Shown here piece after piece: positions 35,557-45,216 of a stretch of 64,000 bases of DNA (position 1 is its first letter; each line of letters starts with the position of its first letter). A program made the position numbers and the translations under genes. The notes beneath the pieces were generated by a model. That model saw only the letters and a list, made by a program, of their open reading frames with translations, ran no database searches and had not been told where the DNA came from. Source of the DNA: Nocardioides jejuensis (GTDB taxonomy: Bacteria; Actinomycetota; Actinomycetes; Propionibacteriales; Nocardioidaceae); the NCBI RefSeq assembly GCF_004337475.1, contig NZ_SJZJ01000002.1, positions 124,001 to 188,000 on the forward strand, read 5' to 3'.

Positions 35557-38253
35557 TCAATGCAGCGTGTCCCCCGGCAGCGGATTCAGCCGCCGCGCAA
35601 ACCAATCAGCGCGAGCATCCGTAACCGGCTGGACGCGGATCGACGCGGAGAGCACGGAGGCACCAGAGGACGAGGCCAGGACCAGCGGCAGCGAGATGTG
35701 GTGGATCTGGGGCAGGTCGTTCTTGAGGCGCGCGACCCGCAGCAGCAGCTCCTCGACCGCGTCGACGTCGACGATGTCGGAGCCGCGGTAGCCGAAGAGC
35801 ATCGGCGACCCCTTGATCTCGCGCGTCATCGCACGGGCGTCGTGCACCGACAGCGGCGGGATGCGCCAGGAGCGGTCGCCGAGCAGCTCGGAGACCGGAC
35901 CCGCGATACCGAACGAGACCACCGGGCCGAAGAGCGGATCCTCCTCGGCTGTGATCGAGACCGGCACGCCCTGCGGCGCCGTCGGCTGGACCACGAACGC
36001 CGCCTCGTCCGGGTGCTCGACCCGGCCACGGAGCAGCGCCCATGCCTGGCGCATCTCCCCCGCGTCGCGGATGTGGCGCCACGAGTGGACCAGGTCCGGA
36101 CGCTGTCGGAAGCGGTCGGCGGTCGCCTTGAGGACGACGTCCCAGCCGAGGTCCGAGGCCGCGGCGATCGCGTCCTCGACGGTGTCGGCGGGCAGCGACG
36201 GCCACAGCTCCATGCCGTACGCCGCGAGGACGTCGTGCGCCTCGGCGTACTCCAGGACGCGGCCACGGGGAGCGATGGAGAGCACCTGCTCGACGACCTC
36301 GCGGCCGCCGACGGGGTCGACGAGCACCTCGGCGGCCTCGTGCTGCGGGAGCCGGAGCCACACGGCGTACTCGACGACCTTGGCGAGGGCTCGGACCGCG
36401 GACTCGACAGCCGGATAGGACGGCACCGATCCGCGGCCGGCAGCGCCGCCGGACGCATCGCGCACGCGGAGCTGCGGCGGGACACCCTTCTCACCGAGGA
36501 ACGTCGACACGATCGGCTTCGTCGACGTGGCCGCAGCCGCAGCCAGTGCGGTCGCGGGCTCGGCGGCCGAGGCGTTGAGGGGCGGCAGCCAGACCGCGAC
36601 GACGGCGTCGATGTCGTCGGACCCGATCGCCTCGCGCAGCGCCTCCTCGAAGTCCGCAGCGGTCGCCCGCGCGCCCAGATCGAACTGGCGCGCCACCACG
36701 AGACCTGAGCCGGCCGCAGCATCGCGCGCCAGCAGTCCGATGGCGTCGGAGTTGCCGACGACAGCGACCCGGCGTCCGGCCGGAAGCGGCTGGTGCGCGA
36801 GCACCTGCGCGACGTCGAACATCTCCTCCAGCGTGTCGACCTGGATCACGCCGGCCTGGCGGAACATCGCGTCGACGGCACCCGGCGGGGTCATCGCCGT
36901 ACGGACCTGGTGGCCCATCGGCACACCCTGCGTGGTCCGGCCGGACCGCACAGCCACGATCGGCTTCTTCCGCGAGACGCGGCGGGCGATGCGGGAGAAC
37001 TTCCGCGGGTTACCCATCGACTCCATGTAGAGCAGGACGACCTCGGTCGAGTCGTCCTCCTCCCAGTACTGCAGGAGGTCGTTGCCGGAGACGTCGGCAC
37101 GATTGCCCGCAGAGACGAACGTCGACAGGCCGAGGCCTCGCGCGTTGACCTTGTCGAGGATCGCCGAGCCCAGCGCACCGGACTGGCAGAAGAAGCCAGC
37201 GCGACCACGGGCCGGCATGTTCGGCGACAGCGAGGCGTTGATCGAGACGTCGGGGTCGGTGTTGATGACGCCGAGGCAGTTGGGGCCGATCAGCCGCAGG
37301 CCGTAGGAGCGGGCGAGGCCGACGAGCTTGCGCTGGCGCTGGCGCCCCTCCTCACCGGTCTCCGCGAAGCCCGACGAGATGACGACGAGACCCTTGACGC
37401 CCTTGGCCGCGCAGTCGAGAACGACGTCCTGCACCGCGTCGGCCGGCACGGCAACGATCGCGAGGTCGACCTCGTCCGGGATCTCCCCCACGGTCGCGTA
37501 CGCCGCGAGGCCGCTGGTCGACTCCCCCGTCGGGTTGACCGCGTAGACGCGTCCGGTGAAGTCGCCGGTGACCAGGTTGCGCACGAGCGCCTGGCCGATC
37601 GAGCCGGGGCGACGCGAGGCACCGATCACCGCGACGGACCGGGCGGCGAGGAACTGTGCGATCGCCGCCGACTCCGAGCGGTGCTCGCGGTCCTGCATGA
37701 CACCGATGGCGGTGGTGGTCGGGTCGATGTCGAAACCGAGCGTCATCACGCCGTCCTCGACGCCGCCCATGACCTGATAGCCCGCGGCCTCGAACGTCGC
37801 GATCATCCGCTTGTTGTCGGGCAGGACGTCGGCGGTGAAGCGTCGTACGCCGCGCTCCCGGCCGGCCTGCGCGAGGTGCTCGAGGAGGATCTGCGCGATG
37901 CCGCGACCCTGGTGCCGGTCCTCGACGAGGAAGGCGACCTCCGCCTCACCGGGCGACACGACGTCGAAACGACCGACCGCGATGATCCGGCCGGCGAGCT
38001 CCATGACGAAGGCGATCCGCTTGGTGTGGTCGACGCGGGTGAAGATCGCGATCTCGCGCGTCGACAGCTTCGGCCGGGGCGCGAAGAACCGGTAGTACTT
38101 CGACCGGTCGGACACGCGCGCGTAGAACTGCTCGAGCCCCGCGGCGTCATCCGGACGGATCGGACGGATGTGGGCCGTGCCACCGTCGAGCAGCAGGACA
38201 TCAGCCGCCCAGTGGTGCGGGGGCTCAATGGTCTCCGGCGCGGCTTCGCTCAC
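35557..38253 (-). CDS. GNAT acetyltransferase fused to acyl-CoA synthetase (ADP-forming-like, Pat/ACD type)
   Basis: An 898-residue multidomain protein with an N-terminal GNAT domain (about 20-185, acetyl-CoA motif HQGRGIA), a CoA-binding Rossmann domain (about 205-305, '[20 protein letters not shown]'), succinyl-CoA-ligase-like domains (about 330-480) and a C-terminal ATP-grasp part (about 680-890). Such fusions include protein lysine acetyltransferases (PatA/Pat-type) that regulate metabolic enzymes. The GTG at 38253 was chosen because it leaves 28 bp for divergent promoters with parC; an ATG at 38283 would overlap parC. The usual SHTG histidine motif is replaced by 'VPMGHQVRT', so the ligase part may be non-catalytic. 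Confidence 0.88.
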   Translation of the reverse strand: MSEAAPETIEPPHHWAADVLLLDGGTAHIRPIRPDDAAGLEQFYARVSDRSKYYRFFAPRPKLSTREIAIFTRVDHTKRIAFVMELAGRIIAVGRFDVVSPGEAEVAFLVEDRHQGRGIAQILLEHLAQAGRERGVRRFTADVLPDNKRMIATFEAAGYQVMGGVEDGVMTLGFDIDPTTTAIGVMQDREHRSESAAIAQFLAARSVAVIGASRRPGSIGQALVRNLVTGDFTGRVYAVNPTGESTSGLAAYATVGEIPDEVDLAIVAVPADAVQDVVLDCAAKGVKGLVVISSGFAETGEEGRQRQRKLVGLARSYGLRLIGPNCLGVINTDPDVSINASLSPNMPARGRAGFFCQSGALGSAILDKVNARGLGLSTFVSAGNRADVSGNDLLQYWEEDDSTEVVLLYMESMGNPRKFSRIARRVSRKKPIVAVRSGRTTQGVPMGHQVRTAMTPPGAVDAMFRQAGVIQVDTLEEMFDVAQVLAHQPLPAGRRVAVVGNSDAIGLLARDAAAGSGLVVARQFDLGARATAADFEEALREAIGSDDIDAVVAVWLPPLNASAAEPATALAAAAATSTKPIVSTFLGEKGVPPQLRVRDASGGAAGRGSVPSYPAVESAVRALAKVVEYAVWLRLPQHEAAEVLVDPVGGREVVEQVLSIAPRGRVLEYAEAHDVLAAYGMELWPSLPADTVEDAIAAASDLGWDVVLKATADRFRQRPDLVHSWRHIRDAGEMRQAWALLRGRVEHPDEAAFVVQPTAPQGVPVSITAEEDPLFGPVVSFGIAGPVSELLGDRSWRIPPLSVHDARAMTREIKGSPMLFGYRGSDIVDVDAVEELLLRVARLKNDLPQIHHISLPLVLASSSGASVLSASIRVQPVTDARADWFARRLNPLPGDTLH

Positions 38254-38281
38254 GGGGAGAAATCTACGGGAGACTTCCCCC

Positions 38282-40762
38282 ATGGCACGCCGCACCACCC
38301 CCGCACCGCCCCCTGAGGACTTCGAGGAGCACATCCTCGACATCGACGTCCGTGACGAGATGCGGTCATCGTTCCTCGAGTACGCGTACTCCGTCATCTA
38401 CTCGCGCGCCCTCCCGGACGCGCGCGACGGCCTCAAGCCGGTGCAGCGACGCATCCTCTACACGATGAACGACATGGGCCTGCGGCCCGACCGCGGCCAC
38501 GTCAAGAGCGCCCGCGTCGTCGGCGAGGTCATGGGTCGCCTGCACCCGCACGGTGACTCCGCGATCTACGACGCGATGGTCCGCATGGCCCAGCCGTGGT
38601 CGATGCGCGTGCCCTTCATCGACGGGCACGGCAACTTCGGCTCGCCCGACAACGGCCCGGCCGCCATGCGTTACACCGAGGCGCGCATGTCCCCCGCCGC
38701 GCTCGCGATGACGGCCTCCATCGACGAGGACACCGTCGACTTCAAGCCCAACTACGACAGCCGCGAGATGGAGCCGACGGTCCTTCCGTCCGCGCTGCCC
38801 AACCTGGTGGTCAACGGCACCACCGGCATCGCGGTCGGCATGGCGACCAACATGGCCCCGCACAACCTGGTCGAGACCGTCCAGGCGCTGCGGCACCTGA
38901 TCACGCACCCGAAGGCGACCGTCGACGACCTGATGCGGTTCATCCCGGGTCCCGACCTGCCGACCGGCGGCAAGATCATCGGCCTCGACGGCATCCGCGA
39001 CGCCTACGAGACCGGCCGCGGCAGCTTCAAGATGCGGGCCACTGCCCGCGTCGAGACCCAGGGCCGCAAGAAGGTCATCGTCGTCACCGAGATGCCCTAC
39101 AACGTGGGCATCGAGAAGGTCGTCGAGCGGATGAAGTCGCTCGTCCAGGCGAAGAAGCTCCAGGGCATCTCCGACGTCAAGGACCTCTCCGACATGGCGA
39201 ACCCCACGCGCCTGGTCATCGAGGTCAAGAACGGCTTCCACCCCGAGGCGATCCTCGAGCAGCTCTACAAGCAGACGCCGCTCGAGGAGTCGTTCTCCAT
39301 CAACGCGGTCTGCCTCGTCGAGGGCCAGCCCCGCACGCTCGGCCTCAAGGAGCTCCTCGAGGTCTTCCTCGGTCACCGCTTCGAGGTCGTACGCCGGCGC
39401 TCGTCGTTCCGCCGCGGCAAGGCTGCCGACCGCCTGCACCTGGTGCAGGGACTGCTCATCGCGATCCTCGACATCGACGAGGTCATCCAGGTGATCCGGT
39501 CCTCCGACAACGCGGCGGCCGCCAAGGAACGCCTCATCGACATCTTCGAGCTGTCGGAGATCCAGGCCGACTACATCCTCGACATGCCGCTGCGTCGCCT
39601 GACGAAGTTCAGCAAGCTCGAGCTCGAGAAGGAGCAGGAGGACCTGCGCCGCACCATCGAGGAGCTCGACGCGATCCTCGCCGACGAGAAGCTGCTGCGG
39701 AAGGTCGTCTCCGACGAGCTGGCCGAGGTCGCGAAGACCTTCGGCACGCCCCGCCGGACCGTGCTCCTGGAGTCGGCGGGTGTCGCCGTCACCAGCGCCG
39801 TGCCGCTGGAGGTCGCCGACGACCCGTGCTTCGTCTTCCTGTCCTCCTCCGGCCTCCTCGCCCGTACGACGACGGCCGATGCGCCCGGCCAGGGCGGACC
39901 GCGCGGCAAGCACGACGTGATCGTCTCGGCCGTCCGGGCGACCGCCCGCGGCGAGATCGGCCTGCTCACCACGCAGGGCCGCGTGATCAAGCTCGGTGTC
40001 CTCGACCTGCCGACACTCCCGTCGACGGCGAACGATCCCCATCTCACCGGCGGAGCGCCGGTGTCTGAATTTGTCGAGCTGGCCGCGGGCGAACGCGTGC
40101 TCGCCCTCACTTCGTTCGCCGAGAACTCGCTCGGCCTCGCCGTCGGCACGAAGCAGGGCATCGTCAAGCGGGTCAACCCGGAGTACCTCTCCAACAAGGA
40201 CGACTGGGAGTTCATCAGCCTCAAGGACGGCGACGAGGTCGTCGGCGCCCTGGAGATGACCGACCGGGCCGAGACGCTCTGCTTCATCACCACCGACGCG
40301 CAGCTGCTGCACTTCGCCGCAGACGGCGTGCGTGCGCAGGGCCGTGCGGGCGGCGGCATCGCCGGCATCCGCCTCGCCGACAAGGCAACCGTGGCGTGGT
40401 TCGGTGCCGTCTCCGACGACGCGGTCGTCGTGACTGCCTCCGGGTCCAGCACCGCCCTCCCGGGCACCGAGGCCGGGTCGGTCAAGGTCACCCCGTTCAC
40501 CGAGTACCCGCCGAAGGGTCGCGGCACCGGCGGCGTCCGCTGCCACCGCATGCTCAAGGGCGAGGACACGCTGGTCTTCGCCTGGGCCGGCGAGCCGCCC
40601 GCCCGCGCCGCGGCAGCGAGCGGCGCCCCCGTCGACCTCCCGGAGCTCGACCTGCGGCGCGACGGCTCCGGCGTACCGGTGGCGCAGCCGATCGTCGCGT
40701 GCTCCACGTCAGTCACCTTGCAGCTCGGCACCCCGGGCGCCGCAGGCCCTGTGGCAGGCTGA
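38282..40762 (+). CDS. parC: DNA topoisomerase IV subunit A
   Basis: An 826-residue type IIA topoisomerase A subunit that breaks and rejoins DNA to decatenate chromosomes. The active-site Tyr is Tyr131 in [11 protein letters not shown]. The quinolone-determining segment reads [17 protein letters not shown] (Ser93 equivalent to GyrA Ser83). The C-terminal beta-pinwheel lacks a recognisable GyrA box (QRRGGKG), favouring ParC over GyrA. The start MARRTTPAP was chosen over in-frame extensions. It is followed 4 bases later by lprG. The likely B subunit, parE, is at the right edge of the window. Confidence 0.93.
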   Translation: MARRTTPAPPPEDFEEHILDIDVRDEMRSSFLEYAYSVIYSRALPDARDGLKPVQRRILYTMNDMGLRPDRGHVKSARVVGEVMGRLHPHGDSAIYDAMVRMAQPWSMRVPFIDGHGNFGSPDNGPAAMRYTEARMSPAALAMTASIDEDTVDFKPNYDSREMEPTVLPSALPNLVVNGTTGIAVGMATNMAPHNLVETVQALRHLITHPKATVDDLMRFIPGPDLPTGGKIIGLDGIRDAYETGRGSFKMRATARVETQGRKKVIVVTEMPYNVGIEKVVERMKSLVQAKKLQGISDVKDLSDMANPTRLVIEVKNGFHPEAILEQLYKQTPLEESFSINAVCLVEGQPRTLGLKELLEVFLGHRFEVVRRRSSFRRGKAADRLHLVQGLLIAILDIDEVIQVIRSSDNAAAAKERLIDIFELSEIQADYILDMPLRRLTKFSKLELEKEQEDLRRTIEELDAILADEKLLRKVVSDELAEVAKTFGTPRRTVLLESAGVAVTSAVPLEVADDPCFVFLSSSGLLARTTTADAPGQGGPRGKHDVIVSAVRATARGEIGLLTTQGRVIKLGVLDLPTLPSTANDPHLTGGAPVSEFVELAAGERVLALTSFAENSLGLAVGTKQGIVKRVNPEYLSNKDDWEFISLKDGDEVVGALEMTDRAETLCFITTDAQLLHFAADGVRAQGRAGGGIAGIRLADKATVAWFGAVSDDAVVVTASGSSTALPGTEAGSVKVTPFTEYPPKGRGTGGVRCHRMLKGEDTLVFAWAGEPPARAAAASGAPVDLPELDLRRDGSGVPVAQPIVACSTSVTLQLGTPGAAGPVAG

Positions 40763-40766
40763 CGGC

Positions 40767-41462
40767 ATGCGCGTCCTGACGGCGGCGGTTGCCGCGTCCC
40801 TGCTCCTGCTGCCCGCCTGTTCGTCCGACACCCCGAAGCCGGCCGGCGCCTCGCCGGAGAAGGTCCTGGCAGCGGCCGCAAAGAAGCTCGACGCGACCTC
40901 CGGCGTCGAGCTGACGCTCAGCTCGGCCGGCCTCCCCGACCAGGGCAACGGCTTCGTCCTGGTCGGCGGCGACGGCACCGCGGTCAAGCCCGATGCCTTC
41001 GAAGGCGCGCTGCAGATCAAGGCGCTCGGCCTCAGCACCTCCGCCCGGGTCATCGCGACCGGCGGCAAGGTCTGGATCCAGAACGACCTGCTCGGCGACG
41101 GCTTCAAGAAGATCGACCCCGAGCAGTACGGCGTTCCTGACCCGGGTGCCCTGCTGGCGGCCGACGGCGGTGTCAGCGACCTTCTCGCCGAGACGACCCA
41201 GCTCGACGAGGGTGACAGCGTGCGCGGCGGCACGGACAACAAGGACGTCCTGACCGAGTACACCGGCGTTCTGACCGGCACGCAGATCCACCACGTGCTC
41301 GGCATGGGTGCCGGCGACTTCAAGGTCCGCTACGAGGTCGACTCCGACGGCTACCTGCGCACCGTCGACCTCACGGGTGCCTTCTACGCCGGCGAGCCGG
41401 ACGCGACGTACACCGTATCCCTCACCAAGTACGACGTCACCAAGCAGATCACCGCCCCGTGA
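40767..41462 (+). CDS. lprG: LppX/LprAFG family lipoprotein
   Basis: A 231-residue lipoprotein with lipobox LPAC (Cys18) and the LppX_LprAFG beta-sheet domain over the mature region ('KLDATSGVELTLSSAG', 'GALQIKALGLSTSARVIA', 'GKVWIQNDLLGDGFKKIDP'). In mycobacteria LprG binds acylated lipids and works with the P55 exporter. Here the next gene is a P55-like MFS protein whose GTG overlaps this stop (GTGA), the same pairing. It begins 4 bases after parC. The symbol rests on family plus this context. Confidence 0.87.
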   Translation: MRVLTAAVAASLLLLPACSSDTPKPAGASPEKVLAAAAKKLDATSGVELTLSSAGLPDQGNGFVLVGGDGTAVKPDAFEGALQIKALGLSTSARVIATGGKVWIQNDLLGDGFKKIDPEQYGVPDPGALLAADGGVSDLLAETTQLDEGDSVRGGTDNKDVLTEYTGVLTGTQIHHVLGMGAGDFKVRYEVDSDGYLRTVDLTGAFYAGEPDATYTVSLTKYDVTKQITAP

Positions 41463-43150
41463 CCGCACGCCGTCGTCCGTCGGCGCTCCTCGCGCTGGCG
41501 GCCGCCGCGGTGGCCTTCGCCGCCGCTGACACCTACGTCGTCGTCCTCGCCCTGCCGGACATGATGGCGACGCACCAGATCCCGGTGACCGAGCTCCAGC
41601 GCGCGGCGCCGATCATCTCCGGTTTCCTGCTCGGGTACGTCGCGATGCTGCCGCTGATCGGCCGTCTGGCCGACCTGCGCGGACGTCTTCCGGTACTCAT
41701 CCTCTGCCTCGGCATCTTCGCCGTCGGCTCGTTCATGACCGCGTTCTCCGGCGACTTCGGCTCGATGGTGGCCGGCCGCTTCGTGCAGGGCGTCGGCGGC
41801 GGCGGGCTGGTCCCGGCGACGCTCGCGCTGGTCGCCGACCTCTATCCGCCCTCCCGGCGGGCCGTGCCGCTCGGCGTCGTGTCCGCCGTCCAGGAGGTCG
41901 GCAGCGTGCTCGGACCGCTCTTCGGTGCGGTCGTGCTGGCGCTGTGGTTCTGGCAGGCGATCTTCCTGATCAACGTCGTCGTCGCCGTCACCCTGCTCGC
42001 CCTCCTCAAGCTCGCCGAAACCCGGGTTTTGACGCGCCGAGACCCGGGTTTTGACGCGCCGAGTCGCGGGTTTTGGCGGGTGGACTGGCTCGGCCTCGCT
42101 GCGCTCGGCCTTGCTGGCGCCTCGTACGTCCTGCTCGTCCTCCGGCCGTCGTCGGTGCAGCGCGACCTCTTCTGGGGCCAGCTCTTCATCCCGTACGCCG
42201 GCGACTCCAGCTGGACCACTCCCCTCGGCCTGACGGTGGTCGGCGCCCTCATCGCACTGCTGCTGCGGTGCTGGTTCGCGCGGCGTCCCCTGGTCGACGT
42301 ACAGGCGTGGGTGGGGGCACTTCGGCAGGCCGACGTCGTGGGCGCGCTGCTGCTCGCCACGGTGCTGGGCGGGATCGTGCTGGCGTTCGCGACAGCCGAA
42401 CCGGCAGTGCAGCTCTTCGCGCCGCAGGGTCACTGGTACCTCCTCGGAGCCGGCGTCGCGCTGGTCGCGCTCGCCGTCCACCTCCGTCGTTCGCAGCGAC
42501 CGCTCGTCGATCCGCGCAGCCTGCGCGAGCGGCCCGCGTGGGGTGCGCTGGTGGTCAGCTTCCTCGTCGGCGCCGCGCTGATCGCAGCACTCGTCGACAT
42601 CCCGATCTTCGCGCGCACGACGCGCTATCCGGAGTCGCAGCTGATGGCGGCCCTGGTCCTGGTGCGCTTCCTCGCCGCGCTGCCCCTCGGTGCCTGGCTC
42701 GGTGGTGTCGCGACGCGCCGTTTCGGTGCCGCCTGGGTTGCCGCGACAGGTCTGGTCGCATCGGCCTGCGGGTTCGCGCTGATGGCCCGCTGGGACGACT
42801 CGACGCTCACTGGCATCGCCGCTCCGACCGCAGCGCTGGTGCTGGCCGGCCTCGGGTTCGGCCTGGCGCTCGCGCCGGTCACGGCCTCGCTCCTGGCCCA
42901 CACCCCCGCGGACACGCACGGGGTGAGTGCCGCCCTCGCCGTTGTGGCCCGGATGGTCGGCATGCTCGTCGGACTCTCGGCGCTGACGGCGATCGGCCTC
43001 CACCGGTTCCACCTGGCGGTCGAGGCCGGTCGCTCCGCCGCGGAGGCTGCGCTCGTGCAGGAGCAGACGGTCTTCACCGGTGCGGCGGTCTGCTGCGTGG
43101 CGGCGGCCGTCACAGCGCTGCTCGTCCTGCGCGACCGACAGCGCGCCTGA
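41459..43150 (+). CDS. MFS exporter, P55-like (14 TM)
   Basis: A 563-residue major-facilitator-superfamily transporter starting at GTG, with about 14 predicted helices. Motif A-like 'GRLADLRGRLPVL' lies after helix 2. It is paired with lprG, as in the mycobacterial lprG-p55 (Rv1411c-Rv1410c) operon, which exports lipids or drugs. Between helices 6 and 7, residues ~185-207 (AETRVLTRRDPGFDAPSRGF) are encoded by three tandem 22-bp repeats. The cytoplasmic loop is thus made of repeat DNA read in three successive frames. Confidence 0.9.
   Translation: MTARRRPSALLALAAAAVAFAAADTYVVVLALPDMMATHQIPVTELQRAAPIISGFLLGYVAMLPLIGRLADLRGRLPVLILCLGIFAVGSFMTAFSGDFGSMVAGRFVQGVGGGGLVPATLALVADLYPPSRRAVPLGVVSAVQEVGSVLGPLFGAVVLALWFWQAIFLINVVVAVTLLALLKLAETRVLTRRDPGFDAPSRGFWRVDWLGLAALGLAGASYVLLVLRPSSVQRDLFWGQLFIPYAGDSSWTTPLGLTVVGALIALLLRCWFARRPLVDVQAWVGALRQADVVGALLLATVLGGIVLAFATAEPAVQLFAPQGHWYLLGAGVALVALAVHLRRSQRPLVDPRSLRERPAWGALVVSFLVGAALIAALVDIPIFARTTRYPESQLMAALVLVRFLAALPLGAWLGGVATRRFGAAWVAATGLVASACGFALMARWDDSTLTGIAAPTAALVLAGLGFGLALAPVTASLLAHTPADTHGVSAALAVVARMVGMLVGLSALTAIGLHRFHLAVEAGRSAAEAALVQEQTVFTGAAVCCVAAAVTALLVLRDRQRA
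42013..42078. repeat. Three tandem 22-bp units inside the MFS coding sequence
   Basis: Units occupy 42013-42034, 42035-42056 and 42057-42078 (unit 1 is CGCCGAAACCCGGGTTTTGA plus CG). Unit 2 differs from unit 1 at one position and unit 3 from unit 2 at three. Because 22 is not a multiple of three, each unit is read in a different frame; only with three copies (66 bp) does the reading frame return, which keeps the gene intact. Confidence 0.85.
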
Positions 43151-43244
43151 AGCGGACATTTCATACGACTGCAACACGGAGAAACGCCCCCCAGCGCCGT
43201 CGCCCGCCTAGCATGCAGGTGCCGCCGACTCCTGGAGAGTGACG

Positions 43245-44408
43245 ATGTCCGTACGACGCCGCATCCTTCGCACCGCCGCTGCCCTGCTGCCCGCCGCCCC
43301 GCTCCTGCTCATGCCGGGAGCCCACGCCGCGTCGACTCCGGTCTTCGGCTACTCGATCCACATGCAGGCCGACAACCCGGCGTACTTCGCGCTGGCCGCA
43401 CAGGGCGGGTCGCGCTCCGTCCGCACCGATGTCTCCTGGGCGCAGGCCGAGCCGGTGAAGGGCGTCTACGCGTGGTCCGAGTCCGACACGTTCGTGCGCA
43501 ACGCAGCCATGGCCGGACAGAAGCCGCTCCTGATCATCGACCAGGCGCCGCTGTGGGCCACCGGTCTCACCCTCTCGACTCCCCTGGCCGGGTGGTATCC
43601 GCCGAAGGACCCCGCCGACTACGGCAACTTCGTCCGCCAGGTTGCGGCACGCTACGGATCCAACGGCACCTTCTGGAAGGCCAACCCCTCGGTCCCGAAG
43701 GTCCTCCCCGCCGGCATCGAGGTCTGGAACGAGCCGAACACGGCCTTCTTCTGGCGCTCCGGCCCCGACCCCGTCGCGTACACCCGCCTCGTGCAGGCCG
43801 CCTGGAAGGGGGCCAAGGCGGCCGACCGGACGATGACGGTGCTCGCCGGCGCCCTCGCCGGCCAGGGTGCGTACGACGATGGCGACTGCTCAGGCACGGC
43901 GGACGGCGGCGTCACCACCACCGCGACCAACCCGGTGAACTTCCTGCAGGCGATGTACCAGGCGGGTGCGCGCGGCTACTTCACCGGCGTCTCGGTCCAC
44001 CCCTACCGCTTCTGGAAGGGCGCCACCGCCGCGCAGATGCTCGCCTACGACGGGTGCTCGGCGTGGTCGCAGATCGCCCAGACCCCGACCAGCATCCGGA
44101 GCGTGATGACCGCCGCCGGCGACTCCGCACGCACGGTCTGGATCACCGAGGCGGGCGCGCCGACCTGCGTCACCGGTGCGCTCTTCGCATGCGTCTCCGA
44201 GGCCGAGCAGGCCAACCTCGCAGGTGCTGAGGTGAGCGCCTTCCGCAGCCAGAGCTGGGCGGGTGGCTACTACTGGTACGACCTGCGCGATGACACCAAT
44301 CTCGGCACCAAGGTGCTCGAGGACCTCGAGCAGCACTTCGGGGCCGTGCGGGGCGACAACACTCCCAAGCCGTCGTACGCCGCCCTGCGCACCGCCTGGG
44401 TCGGCTGA
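43245..44408 (+). CDS. Secreted clan-A glycoside hydrolase-like protein (GH39/GH5-like)
   Basis: A 387-residue secreted protein with a signal peptide (about residues 1-29) and a TIM-barrel glycosidase pattern. The acid/base Glu is in IEVWNEPN (Glu163) and the likely nucleophile in VWITEAGAP (Glu302). Four or five cysteines could form disulfides. GGAGAG precedes the ATG; a GTG at 43239 is an alternative. It begins the plus-strand side of the surface-glycan locus and is convergent with the esterase. Substrate unknown. Confidence 0.87.
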   Translation: MSVRRRILRTAAALLPAAPLLLMPGAHAASTPVFGYSIHMQADNPAYFALAAQGGSRSVRTDVSWAQAEPVKGVYAWSESDTFVRNAAMAGQKPLLIIDQAPLWATGLTLSTPLAGWYPPKDPADYGNFVRQVAARYGSNGTFWKANPSVPKVLPAGIEVWNEPNTAFFWRSGPDPVAYTRLVQAAWKGAKAADRTMTVLAGALAGQGAYDDGDCSGTADGGVTTTATNPVNFLQAMYQAGARGYFTGVSVHPYRFWKGATAAQMLAYDGCSAWSQIAQTPTSIRSVMTAAGDSARTVWITEAGAPTCVTGALFACVSEAEQANLAGAEVSAFRSQSWAGGYYWYDLRDDTNLGTKVLEDLEQHFGAVRGDNTPKPSYAALRTAWVG

Positions 44409-44424
44409 CGCTGGCCGACTGAGG

Positions 44425-45216
44425 TCAGACGTGCCGGTCGAGCCACGCGAGCTGGGCCGGCAGCACCCGCTTCCAGTACGACGCGTCATGCGCGCCGGGT
44501 CGCCAGTGCACCTGTGCTGACGGCAGCTCGCGCTGCAGCTCGTGCACGCCCGGCACGAACGGGTCGCTCTCGCCGCAGTCGACCCGCACCGCGATCCGCG
44601 AGAGCTCGGCGATACGCCGGCTGTTGCCGAGCACGCTCCAGCGGGCGAAGTCGGCCTCGTCGTCGTACGCACCGGGTGCGGCGTCGGCGTACCGCGACCA
44701 CAGCGCGGGGCTCGTCGCCACGACCGGACCGGACCGCTCGACCTCGGTCGCGAGCACGAGCGCGCCGTAGCCGCCCATCGACCAGCCGAACCAGGCCGGG
44801 CGTGACACGTCCAGGCCCTGCTTCGCGAGGAACGGCAGGAAGTGGTCGAGCACGAGGCCGCGCGGATCGCGGCCGACCGCCCGCGGGTGCCAGTAGTCGT
44901 GGACACCCCCGTCGATGCCCGCGATCGCGAAGCGTGCACCCGAGTCGGCGTGCGCCGCGTCGAGCGCGATCTTGCGCCGCCACTGGTCGGCGTCGTTGTA
45001 GGCGCCGTGCAGGGCGATCACCACGGGCACGTGATCTCCCGCGCCAGCGGGCCGGCTGAGCCACCAACCGGCTCCCCGGAGTGTGCCGTGCTCGACGGTG
45101 TGCCGCGAGAGTAAGGGCACCCGGTCGCTCTCGACGAGCGCGCCAGCACCGGCGGCGACCGCCACCCCGGCAACACCCGCGACGAGCGCTCCCCGTCGGG
45201 TCAGTCGAGCGGTCAT
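44425..45216 (-). CDS. Alpha/beta-hydrolase esterase with Tat-like signal
   Basis: A 263-residue protein with an N-terminal 'RLTRRGALVAGVAGVAVAAGAG' region resembling a Tat or anchor signal, followed by an esterase-D/mycolyltransferase-like alpha/beta hydrolase. The nucleophile elbow is GWSMGGYG (about residue 145). An Asp in 'DCGESDPFVPG' and a His in 'GAHDASYW' complete a triad. It may remove or transfer acyl groups on an exported glycan. Its ATG overlaps the stop of the fused glycosyltransferase (ATGA). Confidence 0.88.
   Translation of the reverse strand: MTARLTRRGALVAGVAGVAVAAGAGALVESDRVPLLSRHTVEHGTLRGAGWWLSRPAGAGDHVPVVIALHGAYNDADQWRRKIALDAAHADSGARFAIAGIDGGVHDYWHPRAVGRDPRGLVLDHFLPFLAKQGLDVSRPAWFGWSMGGYGALVLATEVERSGPVVATSPALWSRYADAAPGAYDDEADFARWSVLGNSRRIAELSRIAVRVDCGESDPFVPGVHELQRELPSAQVHWRPGAHDASYWKRVLPAQLAWLDRHV

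Noticed and set aside
33511..36708. Plus-strand open frame of more than 1000 codons opposite the HNH, lipoprotein and GNAT-ACD genes
   Set aside because: It spans several well-supported minus-strand genes and their gaps and has no domain signature.
42013..42078. Possible CRISPR remnant
   Set aside because: The units are directly adjacent with no spacers, only three copies, inside a coding gene, and there are no cas genes.
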